Below are positions 12,635-23,115 of a DNA stretch of 48,652 nucleotides, in pieces (positions within the stretch are counted from its first letter, which is position 1; each line of letters starts with the position of its first letter). This DNA comes from Saccoglossus kowalevskii. Taxonomy: Eukaryota > Hemichordata > Enteropneusta > Harrimaniidae. The stretch spans positions 1-48,652 of the forward strand of contig NW_003158745.1 of assembly GCF_000003605.2 (NCBI RefSeq). Reading direction: 5' to 3'. The notes under the pieces were generated by a model that saw nothing but the letters and a program-made list of their open reading frames with translations, had not been told where the DNA came from and made no database searches. Both the position numbers and the translations under genes were made by a program.

Positions 12635-13319
12635 CAGAGATCATTGCTCTAATTTACCTAGAGTCCAATGCGAATATAGTATTCCATCATTCAAATTGTA
12701 CGGACTGGTTTTACGTTAAGCTGTAAACGTCGAAGATGAAATATTCCTACGTGAATGAATGTCAAACAAGTGTTGTCAAACAAGATTTCGTGGAGAAAAA
12801 CGTACGAATTTTTCCAAAGTTGAGGAAAGATCACATTTGTAAATCCGAAACTTCTAGTGTGAACGAGAGACCAGTGATGGCAGGCGTCGGCACATTCATC
12901 GGTCGAGTGGGCAAGTGTAATGCCAAACGAGAGATGTTAATCCTTGTGTGAAAGCTAAGGTGAAGCCCGAACAGCATTTTAAAACTAAGGGTACACAACG
13001 TATCTGAGACACACAGCGAGTATAGCAATGATAATTTGGGTACTTATTCATTGTTTATATAACACGGTCCATGTTATTGTTTACAAAATTAAATAATATA
13101 AGGTACCATAAATAAGTTAAAAGAATATTCTAGTGTGTGCTAACTGAAACGGCATTACGTGTTTTTATGGTAAAGCTTTTATTTCCGCATTGGTTGTTGC
13201 GTTGATTTTGTGGTGAAGGATTTATATAGTGGAGTTTGTGTTTTCATGGAAGTTAATTATTTACGTATGGCCGTATAACGTGTGGTGGCGATCATATATG
13301 TTTTGTTCCACAAAAACAG
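12635..13319. other. No gene recognised
   Basis: Short ORFs only, none with family resemblance. Confidence 0.5.
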
Positions 13320-13640
13320 GAGGCTGAGCTGCGATTCCAGGACTTGTTGGGACAGGACAGAGAGAGGAATCGGGTTGAGAGACTATGCCAGGATGATATT
13401 GGTGCTCAACATCATTGCCCTTGAAGGTGACAAGTGATTGTTAACTGGAAGCAAGGTTGCTGCTGTTGATGAGAATACAATTGTAGAATACAATTTTGCT
13501 CTACCGATGGAATCCGAAGTAAGCGACCAGTAATCTGTTATAATTGTAGAGAGAAAGACCACATATCACCAAACTGCCCTCGTTCAAAAAGAAAAGCAAC
13601 ACTGGGACAGGAACATCAAGGACCACTCCCCTTCAATGAA
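13320..13640 (+). pseudogene. Retroelement gag relic with CCHC zinc knuckle
   Basis: Reading on the plus strand, a charged segment (EAELRFQDLLGQDRERNRV) is followed, after stops and a frame change, by CYNCREKDHISPNC at 13536-13577, an exact C-x2-C-x4-H-x4-C zinc knuckle. Basic residues follow (PRSKRKATL), then a stop at about 13647. Such knuckles bind nucleic acid in Gag nucleocapsids of LTR retrotransposons. No protease or polymerase is visible downstream, so it is an isolated fragment. A cellular CCHC protein exon is the alternative, but the stops upstream argue against it. Confidence 0.55.
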
Positions 13641-14504
13641 TCAAGATAAGGCACATACATCATAAGGTAAAGCAAGCGATTGCAACCAAGCAGAAAATGT
13701 ATTTGTAATGTATTTGGGACACAGACTAAAATGTGGGCTGATTATGTGATTATGGAGTGCAGAAACGTGAAGGAGAGAGGCTGGAAGGTGTTGCTTGTTA
13801 TCAAGGTTGTGAAGATCTGACAATGAATACAGGAGAGAGTCTAGCCATAAAAGTCAAATAAATTTATTGTTTCTCTAGAATGACTGTGAACAAGATTTAT
13901 TTGATAATAAATTGCCCCGTTAGGAATACACATGCAAGCCATTGAGTGGTCAGGGCGACTGCCAGAGGACTATTGAAAAAACTAAGTTGCCACAACTGAT
14001 GATTGTTTGTTGACGTGACCATCTTGGATAGATGGGATGTTGCCATTAGAGGACACACACCATTGACTCTGCAGTTCGGCGGCGTTCTCTCTACACCGAT
14101 CAGACGCATGTCGCGCAAGGACTGCCGGGAGTTTGTGCGAAACTGTGCGTTTGGAAGCCAATCGTCGGTCGGCACGTATTTTATGGATATAGTAAATCGT
14201 TTCAGTGATTTCTTTACTAAATAATGAAACTTGGCCACAAAAATGCGTAAATTTGGAATGTGTTAACGTGCTGGTTCGTGGTTCGGAAGGCGTTCTACGG
14301 GTGAATTATTGCGTTCAAGGACGTTGTATTTTAAGTTAATTTCGAACTTCAAACATAAATTATTATCGTAATGCGTTAGTTTTTGGTGTATGGCATTGAT
14401 ATTTCACTCACTAAACCATATTTCACTAAAATATGTGATTAAAAGTATCATATTCCGTGTATAAACAAAAAAGGCGACGGAGCGCTATTTTAGCCTAAAT
14501 CGGC
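13641..14504. other. No gene recognised
   Basis: Opposed ORFs at 13897-14238 (minus) and 14003-14224 (plus) overlap each other in a locally GC-richer patch. Neither is recognisable and I cannot tell whether either is real. Confidence 0.4.
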
Positions 14505-14765
14505 TAGTATTACGTCATATTGGACAGAAGAACGAGTTTCCCGAGAAAGTAGTTCACACGAACACGAAGTAGCGCCACGTGATTGTATTGGTCTGTTGCT
14601 ATGCAACTCGTGTAAAACGTATACAATTTATTTTAAAAACACACCCAGTTGCATTTTATGTTTGAAAAAAAAAAATGCCTAAACAATTACCTAATGATTT
14701 CGTCGTTCTTTTTCCTAAACGTCCCCGACACTACTAGCAGTGGCGGTAAAAACTACCCCGAGAGT
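14505..14765 (-). repeat. Dispersed repeat with X-box, CCAAT and CACGTG, copy B
   Basis: Inverted partner of the repeat at 4660-4920. On the minus strand it carries GTTGCATAGCAAC, a near-palindrome resembling an RFX X-box, then GACCAATACAATCACGTG. It also shares with the small element at 18357-18484 a core around TTTTACACG followed by GTTGCATA. A short reading frame on the plus strand (MPKQLPNDFVVLFPKRPRH from about 14675) has a weak counterpart in copy A (NYLSNDFPRTS), so part could be coding in a parent element. Confidence 0.7.
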
Positions 14766-14982
14766 AGTATGATGTCAAACAATCGACAAGAAGGGAGCAA
14801 CGAGGGAATATAACCGCTAACTTTGAGTGTAGGTAGTGTACAGCATTATGGCAAATAACAAGCTAATTACCAATCATAATAAGCGAGTATAGACAGCTGC
14901 CTAATCGTTGGCTTGGTTGCATGCAATAACCTGCTTAAAAGACGCCAGCAAGGAGACGTGATTCTGTTGCAGATCGGTCAGG

Positions 14983-14997
14983 GCAGTATATAAGCAT
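14983..14997 (+). promoter_or_regulatory. TATA-box-like site
   Basis: GCAGTATATAAGCAT matches a TATA box (TATATAAG) and lies about 100 bp before a small ORF. The same 15 bp occur at 22840-22854. There is no evidence of transcription, and in AT-rich DNA such sites arise by chance. Confidence 0.25.
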
Positions 14998-15083
14998 TAA
15001 TCAAGGCATTGATCCGATCATCGACTGTACTCAGTCTTCGTGAGTAATTTTCTAAACAACAGTGTGTAAAAAATCCACTTACA

Positions 15084-15269
15084 ATGCCTAAAAAATCCGA
15101 GAGATGCCTCGACACCGCCGATGCATACTGCTTGCCGCAAAAAGTTATCATAGCGGTGTCCCAGATTAATTGCACACAATATTCCTTGACAAGGAAAATT
15201 GTGGTATACAGAGCTCGGCCAAGTTATGTGATACAAATGATCTTGAAAGAAAGAGACACGTTTAAATGA
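15084..15269 (+). CDS. Small uncharacterised ORF, 61 codons
   Basis: ATG in a fair context (A at -3) about 90 bp after the TATA-like site. The peptide starts MPKKSERCLDTADAYCLPQK, is moderately basic, and has no signal peptide, membrane segment or known motif. A larger minus-strand frame overlaps it. This is probably chance; it is listed only because of the promoter-like context. Confidence 0.15.
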   Translation: MPKKSERCLDTADAYCLPQKVIIAVSQINCTQYSLTRKIVVYRARPSYVIQMILKERDTFK

Positions 15270-15804
15270 CAAGATAAAGAAACTTTCTACACAATTTAAA
15301 ATCTTAGAAATACAAAAGTTGATACGCTAAGAGATACAATAAGTTGAAATTCTGATGACAATTTATTAGAAAATGAGAAAACACTTTCCTTTGTAAAGTC
15401 AACTTATAATACATTATTACATGCACAGTTGCATTGTATACATAACGAGACAATCTCTATATAAAGTCCCTCTTTAGGGACATTAGGCTTATCAACGACG
15501 TCACGGCTGGTTCCGAGGTCGAAGGTCAAAGCATACATGCACTCTCTCAGGATCTTCGGTACATCAGAGAACGACATATATTGTATGATTTTCATAACTT
15601 ACCGACCTCTTTCCGGATGAGTACCTCATTACGCCATTCAAAAGGTTGCGCATGCATTGATAACAGGTCGGAATCTCTAATGCGGAAAAATAGTGTCACG
15701 TGGTTGACAACAGAACTACGTCACTGTACATACAAGAATCACAACGAAACTACTAGTACGTTACCATAAATTATAATGGTTAATATATTGCAAATACATC
15801 TTTT
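15270..15804. other. No gene recognised
   Basis: Short ORFs on both strands, none recognised. Confidence 0.5.
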
Positions 15805-17590
15805 CTGGCAACCACAGTATTACATTCTGGCGACCAGGATAGTACATTCTGGCAACCACAGTAGTACGTTTTGGCGACCACAGTATTTACATTCCTGCAA
15901 CCACAGTACTACAATGTGGCGATCACAGTGATACATTCTGGCAACCACATTAGTATATTCTGGTGACCACAGTAGTACACTCTGGTAACCACAGTTATAC
16001 CTTCTCGTGACCACAGTAGTGCATTCTGGCGACCACAGTATTACATTCTGGCTACCACAGTAGTGCATTCTGGCGACCACCGCATTACATTCTGGCATCC
16101 ACATTATTACATTCTGGCATCCACATTATTACATTCTGATGTCCACAGTAATACATTCTAGCTACCACAGTAGTGCATTCTGGCATCCACATTATTACAT
16201 TATGGCGACCACAGTGATACATTCTGGCGACCACAATAATACATTCTGGCGACGACAGTGTTACATTCTGGCGACAACAGCGGCACATTCTGGCAACCAC
16301 TTTAATACATTCTGACATCCACATTATTACATTCTGGCGACCACAGTGATACATTGTGGCGACCACAATAATACATTCTGGCGACGACAGTGTTACATTC
16401 TGGCGACAACAGCGGCACATTCTGGCAACCACTTTAATACATTCTGACGACCACAGACTTATATTCTGGCGACCACAGTGGTACATTCTGGCGCCCACTG
16501 CAATACATTCTGGCATCCACATTATTACATTCTGGCGACCACAGTAATACATTCTGGCGACCATAGTAATACATTCTGGCGACCACAGTATATATTCTGG
16601 GGACCACAGTGGTACATTCTGGCGACCACAGTAATACATTCTGGCATCCACATTATTATATTCTGATGTCCATAGTAGTACATTCTGGCGACCACAGTAA
16701 TACATTCTGACATCCACATTATTACATTCTGATGTCCATAGTAGTACATTCTGGCGACCACAGTAATACATTCTGACATCCACATTATTACATTCTGATG
16801 ACCACAGTAATACATTCTGGCGACCACAGTGGTACATTCTGGCGACCACTGTAATGCATTCCGGTATCCACATTATTACATTCTGATGACCACAGAAATA
16901 CATTCTAATAACCATAGTAATACATTCTGGCGATCACAGTATTACATTCTTGCGACCACAATAATACATTCTGGCATCCACATTATTACATTCTGACGAC
17001 CACAGTGGTACATTCTGGCGACCATTATAATACATTCTGGCATCCACATTATTACATTCTGATGACCACAGAAATACATTCTAATGACCACAGTAATACA
17101 TTCTAGCGACTACAGTATTACATTCTTGCGACCACAGTAATACATTCTGGCATCCACATTATTACATTCTGACGACCACAGTAATACATTCTGATCACCA
17201 CATAATTGCATTCTGATGACCACATTAATACATTCTGACGACCACAGTAATACATTCTGACAACCACAGTATTACATTCTTGCGACCACAGTATTACATT
17301 CTGACAACCACAGTATTACATTCTTGCGACCACAGTATTACATTCTGACAACCACAGTAATACATTCTGGCGACCACAGTATTATATTTTGGCGACCACA
17401 GTTATACATTCTGGCGACCACAGTGTTACATTTTGACGACCACAGTATTATATATTCTGGCGACCACAGTGGTACATTCTGGCAACCAAGGTAATACAAT
17501 CTGGCGACCACAGTAATACATTCTGACGACCACAGTGATACATTCTGGCATCCACATTATTACATTCTGGTGACCAGATTATTACCTTCC
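15805..17590. repeat. 22-bp minisatellite, about 80 copies, with higher-order units
   Basis: The basic unit is ACATTCTGGCGACCACAGTA plus AT, 22 bp. Main variants end in GCATCCACATTATT, GATGTCCATAGTAGT or ACAACCACAGTATT. Higher-order repeats are visible: a block of six units (about 132 bp) occurs twice at about 16188-16313 and 16320-16444; a 66-bp three-unit block recurs around 16646-16790; a 44-bp two-unit block recurs at about 17255-17350. Since 66 bp is 22 codons, long spurious ORFs run through it (for example 276 codons on the minus strand at 16085-16915). I do not call these as genes. Confidence 0.97.
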
Positions 17591-18356
17591 GAGTAAGTCT
17601 ACTAACATTGATATGAGTAATTGAACAATCATTCATTTTCTTGTGGATTGTTTTGGCGATTTTTATCAGTCATTTGTTTTGTTTTCTTAGATTGTAAATG
17701 TGCGGCCTTTGTACTAAGATCTACGGTTGGGTATGTAATTTCTTCTCTATACATCGCATCGCTTGGCAAGGTTAATAGTGTGACGAGCGACCTAATGAAG
17801 CTATTTTAGGCAGACAGTTGTTCGATGAGTGAGTGAACAGCTTGTCTGAAGCCTCGGGCATCAATACTCACAGTGACTTATATTGCAGTTATATTTATTT
17901 TAAAGGTACATTCGGGAAATCTCAGCGCCACATCGACTAATCTGCGTCATTACATCATGACAATGAGATTTACATTGAGTTAATGCTACGAATGGAAGAG
18001 TGTGGCCAGTCCAATTTTTTTCTTGAATTTTGCCACAATTGTTCCTACAATATCATTTTGTTTTCTTTCGGTGTTTAGCGTGCACTATTTTTGAATAATG
18101 ATATCCATGTGATGCATACCATCGTCTCGCCGATAAGAAAAATGGTAATCTGTTTTGATTACCAAAGAATAAGATAAATTATAAGGTTAAACCGAAGAAT
18201 TTGATTCTGTTGATTTTGATGTTTGATTTTGGTAATAGTGAAAATACCAACTATTTTTATTTACTAATTTCAATTTGGAGTATTGTTGTATTTGCATCTG
18301 TGACCTTATTTACATTGAGGTCACAACTTTCAATTTCGTCATTTATTTCATCAGAT
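17591..18356. other. No gene recognised
   Basis: AT-rich, only short unrecognised ORFs. Confidence 0.5.
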
Positions 18357-18484
18357 AAAGGGCGGCAGTTGTCGCGCCGCGTCCTGTTCGATATGGGACT
18401 CATAGCGACGTATGCAACGCGTGTAAAATACATAGTTTATTTACATGAAATTCGAACACGCGCTGCGCGACGACCACCGCGCTT
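18357..18484. mobile_element. Small TIR element (MITE-like), about 128 bp
   Basis: Left arm 18357-18394 begins AAAGGGCGGCAGTTGTCGCG. The reverse complement of the right arm 18449-18484 begins AAGCGCGGTGGTCGTCGCGC. The arms pair over about 36 bp at roughly 80 percent identity and are related to the arms of the element at 19834-20128. The short interior carries the TTTTACACGCGTTGCATA core also seen in the repeat at 14505-14765. No clean target-site duplication is visible, so it is probably old. Confidence 0.65.
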
Positions 18485-19833
18485 CAAGCAGGCTCAGTCT
18501 TGATATTTTTAAAAAAAACATAACGTTTTTCACAAGTAGTGAGTGCATGCATATTGCATGTTTTCTATGCACGTCTTGCAATTGGTTGTTCCCTTTCAGG
18601 TCAAAAATGAGGCCCATAATGTCACATATACTGTATTGTCAATTGCTTTGCTGTCTTCGACTTTTGGGTATGGTGATAGTTTATCAAGCATGGAATATGG
18701 AAATATGCACAAATACATGAAAACTTCATTTTTTTTAATTACATGTCACAAATGGGATGTGATTTGACAAACCGCTACATTTATCAAACTGCAAGGTTAT
18801 ATTAGGAAGTTGTCCAATTTTAAGTGACGTATCGCTATAGGCTAAGGAATAATGATGATTAGTTATCGTATATTGTAAGCATATTGTTGACGCGTGATTG
18901 GAAACAAAATATTCATATTTTCGCAGCCAGTCGAAAAACCTTTCAATATGATATTAACATGATTTATTGATTGTAGCCATAAACTGTTTTATGTAGTAAC
19001 ATTATATTTAGAGTCTACAAATAGCGAATTCTATTAGTTTTTTTTTTTTTTATTTCTGCATCAATCACTGACCGACATATGCGTGTATGTAACGGAATGG
19101 CACAATGACTCCTCGGTGCATTAGACCTTCATATCTTGGGTATATACACATGAAAAAAACACCGCTCTTTGGTGTAATGATAACATTCATACAATAACAA
19201 TACAGACTTGAGATAACAGCAAGTACAAACTGATAAGATTCACAAAACAAATTTACTTTGATGAAACTCGACTAAATAAAACAGCAATCTAAAGAAACCG
19301 ATATAATAATTCAATATATAAAAACAACAGCAGGATTTTATTGAACCTACAAATTAGTTTTACCTCCCAAATGTTGGCCTTTCTTATGTGTGTTTCATAT
19401 ATCCGCCGCCATTAGATGCAATCAGATGTTCGCTAATGGAGTATGCCTTTTTCTAGGTACACGGTTACAACGAACAATTAAGTCATTTCTAATTATTAGA
19501 AGTATTACCCAGTATCTTGATTTGAATCACTGCTAGTTTAGTCATTAATTGAAATATAATATGACGTTCGCCTTTATGTGACAACACGTCAACTCCAGGC
19601 CAGAGCCCATGCCCAGAGCCCATGTGGAGCCCATGCCGTTACACTATTAATATCTATGGAAGTGAGGCGAGGACATGTTAGGTCGTCGTATAGTAAGGTG
19701 GTGGCTCTACCCACTGGGCTAAGCAGGTGATTGATGGGGGTATGTGATGAGTGACCAGTGGTAAATAAATGCGTTTCAGGTGTGCTCATGCCATGCACAT
19801 CTGGGTATTTTTGTGATACTCACCATTCTATGC
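18485..19833. other. No gene recognised; solitary TIR-like end and short repeats
   Basis: Includes a lone right-hand TIR sequence CACCGCTCTTT at 19160-19170, a three-fold GAGCCCATG repeat at 19600-19635, and a tRNA A-box-like stretch on the minus strand at 19704-19721. Confidence 0.5.
19600..19635. repeat. Short tandem repeat of CCAGAGCCCATG
   Basis: Three adjoining imperfect copies of 11-13 bp. Confidence 0.8.
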
Positions 19834-20128
19834 TTAAAGAGCGGTGGTCGTCGGACTGCGCATGTGCGATATTTGTGTTGATAAACATTTATTTTTCCAT
19901 ACCCCAATGCGCTCTTCTAAAGGGAATCACAAGTACGAGGTTTGACCTATGTGCGACTTGCACTAATTACCACCGGTGACTCCTTCGATACCTTCCAACC
20001 ACCTGAAAATTACCTTGGTAAGGTCTCAGTTTGTACTCGTTGATCTGCTCAAAAGTCAGTCGCCATCTTTGTTTATATGAGACCCATATATCTCGCACAT
20101 GCGTGGCGCGACGACTACCGCCCTTTAA
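19834..20128. mobile_element. MITE-like element with about 35-39-bp TIRs flanked by TTAA
   Basis: Left arm 19838-19872 reads AGAGCGGTGGTCGTCGGACT then GCGCATGTGCGATAT. The reverse complement of the right arm 20086-20124 reads AGGGCGGTAGTCGTCGCGCC then ACGCATGTGCGAGATATAT. Both ends abut TTAA (19834-19837 and 20125-20128), consistent with a TTAA target duplication as made by piggyBac-type transposases. The canonical piggyBac CCC terminus is absent, so the superfamily is open. The interior of about 215 bp has no coding capacity, so any movement would depend on a transposase supplied elsewhere. Confidence 0.8.
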
Positions 20129-21735
20129 CACGTGTGGAGCCTAATATGTAAATGAGTATTGATTATTCAAACAAAGAGCGGTGGTTCGAGTATCTACTAG
20201 TAGACAGCATTATACATTACCCAGAATGCCCAATGATTTTCTAAGAACTGATTAAAACCAAGAAATCGACATATTCAAACAAAACACTAATAAATATTAT
20301 TTAAAGGGTCATAACAAAAATTAGAGCCTCCTAACTACATCTGATTTTAATCAGATTTCCAATTATTATACATGCTAAAAATGCTGTCAATGAGGAATAT
20401 AATCACCGACATAAGTAATTGCCTCCATAAGCTGGCAGCTATTATTAATATTTCTTTGTTTCTTCCTTTCAAAGACACAACCTGGTGCTGGGAACCACTA
20501 CTAGTATTGGAACACATCAATGTATTCAGAGGTAGGTTTTTAGAATGCATATCCACATAAGTATATCCATAGATGCCCGTGTACTGGTGACATTTACTTC
20601 AGACTTTTACTTTTATATGTGTTTGCAATAAGATGGGCTAAATATCAAACGAGTAGCGTATTGTTTTGGGTGGGTGTGTGCATGTGGTTCAAGCTAGATA
20701 ACCCCGGCCCCTTGGTGTGGCTTTATAATACTAGTATGCTATATATCTCATAAGAGGTTTTTAAATCCCCAATATACCTCATATCCTTATGCGCAGATAG
20801 ATCTGAAAAATGCTGCTTCACCGTTGATGTTTGTCGACGTTTTCTCGGAAAATCACATTTAATTTGTGAACAGGTCAAATAACTGTAACATTTTCTTCTC
20901 AACAAGGTATCTTGCATTGGTCTATGGGAATACTTGTAACTTTATTTCATCAAGGTTATTTTATTACGCGTTGTGTATCGTACATTAATGTGGGTTTTAT
21001 TAAAGTGTCAATTCACCCGGAAATATATTGTCATGTTGCGTTTTTTTTAAAGTCCGAGTGACCCTAGTGCAGTGTGCTGTTTTTGTTAAATCGTTATTAA
21101 AGCAGGGAAGTCGTCACCAGCGAATGCAGCAGATGGCCATAGTGTGTCGTTAACAAATAAGCGTCTACCCATGAGCCTTTTCGATTTGTAACGTTATCGT
21201 CGCCATTCCAGCGCGTGCGCAAGTGACGACTCCCATACGCTTTAAAAGTGAAAGTAATTTTGAAACGGATCATTGAATATAAATACCTACGAACCATTGG
21301 AAGTGTGAAGAAACAGCTACTCGTGAAGGCAGAGCATTCTGGTTGTCGTCTTTAAAAAAATGGGCAGAAGAGATCTTGCAATGCAACCTTTTTATTACTA
21401 TTCATTCAACAAACAACAAAATCTTCATTGATTTTCGAAATAGGTTTAGGTCTGTTCAAGCGAATTGTGGCGCCGTCAAAATATTAATTTACATCGTTGA
21501 AGAACTGACGTCCTTCTGCCAATTTGGGTCCAATTACGTCGTCTGCGAGGATCCTTGGCCTCAGCACGTAACCGAGCGTTCCGCGAACCGACAACACTTT
21601 ATATTACATTAATGTGACTGAAATGGGATTGAAAATGAAATATGAATTTGTTCTGCTTGGTTGCCAGGATACGACGTATTGAATGAATTGTCATGACTAT
21701 GCGCGTATAAATGAATATAATTGTCCCTTATGAAA
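20129..21735. other. No gene recognised
   Basis: A further left-type TIR end, AAAGAGCGGTG, lies at 20173-20183, followed by TTCGAGTATCTACTAG. Otherwise there are only short unrecognised ORFs (for example 21343-21612, 89 codons). Confidence 0.5.
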
Positions 21736-21774
21736 TACACTCACTCACTCACTCACACATACACACATACACTC
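21736..21774. repeat. (ACTC)n / CA-rich microsatellite
   Basis: ACTC tetramers grade into ACACAT words. Confidence 0.85.
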
Positions 21775-22889
21775 GCTCTTCGGATTGTGTATGTTCATTG
21801 ACAATTGAAAGTGGGTTTCCGTCATTTCGCAAAAGTTTATTTCAAAACGTCATGGACTGCGGTTGAATTCACCATCTGGTGACGTATATATTTTTATATA
21901 GACAGATAACACTGTTGATGTCGACACACACTAGGCGGGTAATGGCAGGTTTCGTCTGACGTCATATTGGTGGATTATAATACATAATAATAGCATTAAG
22001 CTCCGCTAAGAAAACATATGCTAAAATAAAAAATAATACACACTGGGCAATATTTGAATTCAGAAAAGAGTATGGTGTTTGATATTATAGAAATAATGAC
22101 CAGGGCCATGGTCAATATATAAATTTGAAGATCCAAAGAGAACATTGTTGACTGAGGATGGGGTAATATTTTTATTATTGTACCGAAATATTTGTTAGGT
22201 TTGGTCACGTAGCAAGTGTGTATAAATCTTACACAATTCTTTGGCCTTTTTTGCCATATATATATGTAGTATATATATGACTAAGAATACTACTTTGTTA
22301 TGCATTGATGTCAATGTGACCTAACTTTGTATAACCCAGTTTTGAGTCTGAGGCATTTACTGACATTATTCAGAGTTTTCAATTATCAGCCAAATGTATG
22401 ATTTCTGCCATAATTAAAAGCACATTTTTCAGATGCAAGCAGTCTTCTTGTATGAGCTGACCAGATCAACTTGAGAACCCACATAGTTTTACTCTGATAA
22501 GATTGTGCATTACTAATTCAAAGCCGTCCCTAGTAAGCAAACAACATATTGTGGTAAATTAAAACGTCACATTAAAAATAATAAAATCACATCACTTGAC
22601 CTGGTTCCCGTAGATGATAAATTATATTATTTTATATTCAGTACTTAATTTAGTTATTTTAATGTAGATAAACCCGATAAATTGTTCGGTGTGCACGATA
22701 TGTTAATGTTTTCTGAAGCCCAGGACAGTGTGTATCTGACAATGTCAAGTAGCAATACATAAGTAGTTATAACTCACTGATTAAATTTACTAATATATAT
22801 TAGTTATAGTTCGTTACCAGTCTGCCTGGGCTGCCATATGCAGTATATAAGCATAACTAATTTAGTTACAATGGTTAGTATTCGTGCTG
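21775..22889. other. No gene recognised
   Basis: Strongly AT-rich. The TATA-like 15-mer shared with 14983 is at 22840-22854. No element ends seen. Confidence 0.5.
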
Positions 22890-23115
22890 TGTCAGCTTTG
22901 TTTGGATATCGTGATATGAAAACCGACATGCTGTCCTAATCATGCCAATATTTCTTAACTCAATTAAAGCGTTATTAATTTGTATGTAGACATGTGCCAG
23001 CTTTGTTGGAATATCATGATATGACAACAAATATGGGGAACACATGCTGTCTTAATCCTCCCAGTGCTACTATCGTATGATATTGCCCAACTTAATTAAA
23101 GCGTTAATAATTCAT
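22890..23115. repeat. Diverged tandem duplication, two copies
   Basis: Copy 1 is 22890-22984 and copy 2 is 22993-23115. Shared blocks are CAGCTTTGTT, GATATC/ATATCATGATATGA, ACATGCTGTC, TTAATC/CTAATC and AATTAAAGCGTTA. Copy 2 has two insertions of about 10-20 bp. The copies are old. Confidence 0.75.

Noticed and set aside
15805-17590. Array resembling a CRISPR
   Set aside because: Units of 22 bp are contiguous, with no unique spacers and no cas genes; this is a eukaryotic minisatellite. The same applies to 1-645.
15820-17636. Long cysteine-rich ORFs, up to 276 codons on the minus strand
   Set aside because: Translation of the 22-bp minisatellite. Frames stay open through 66-bp periodicity, and several frames are open at once.
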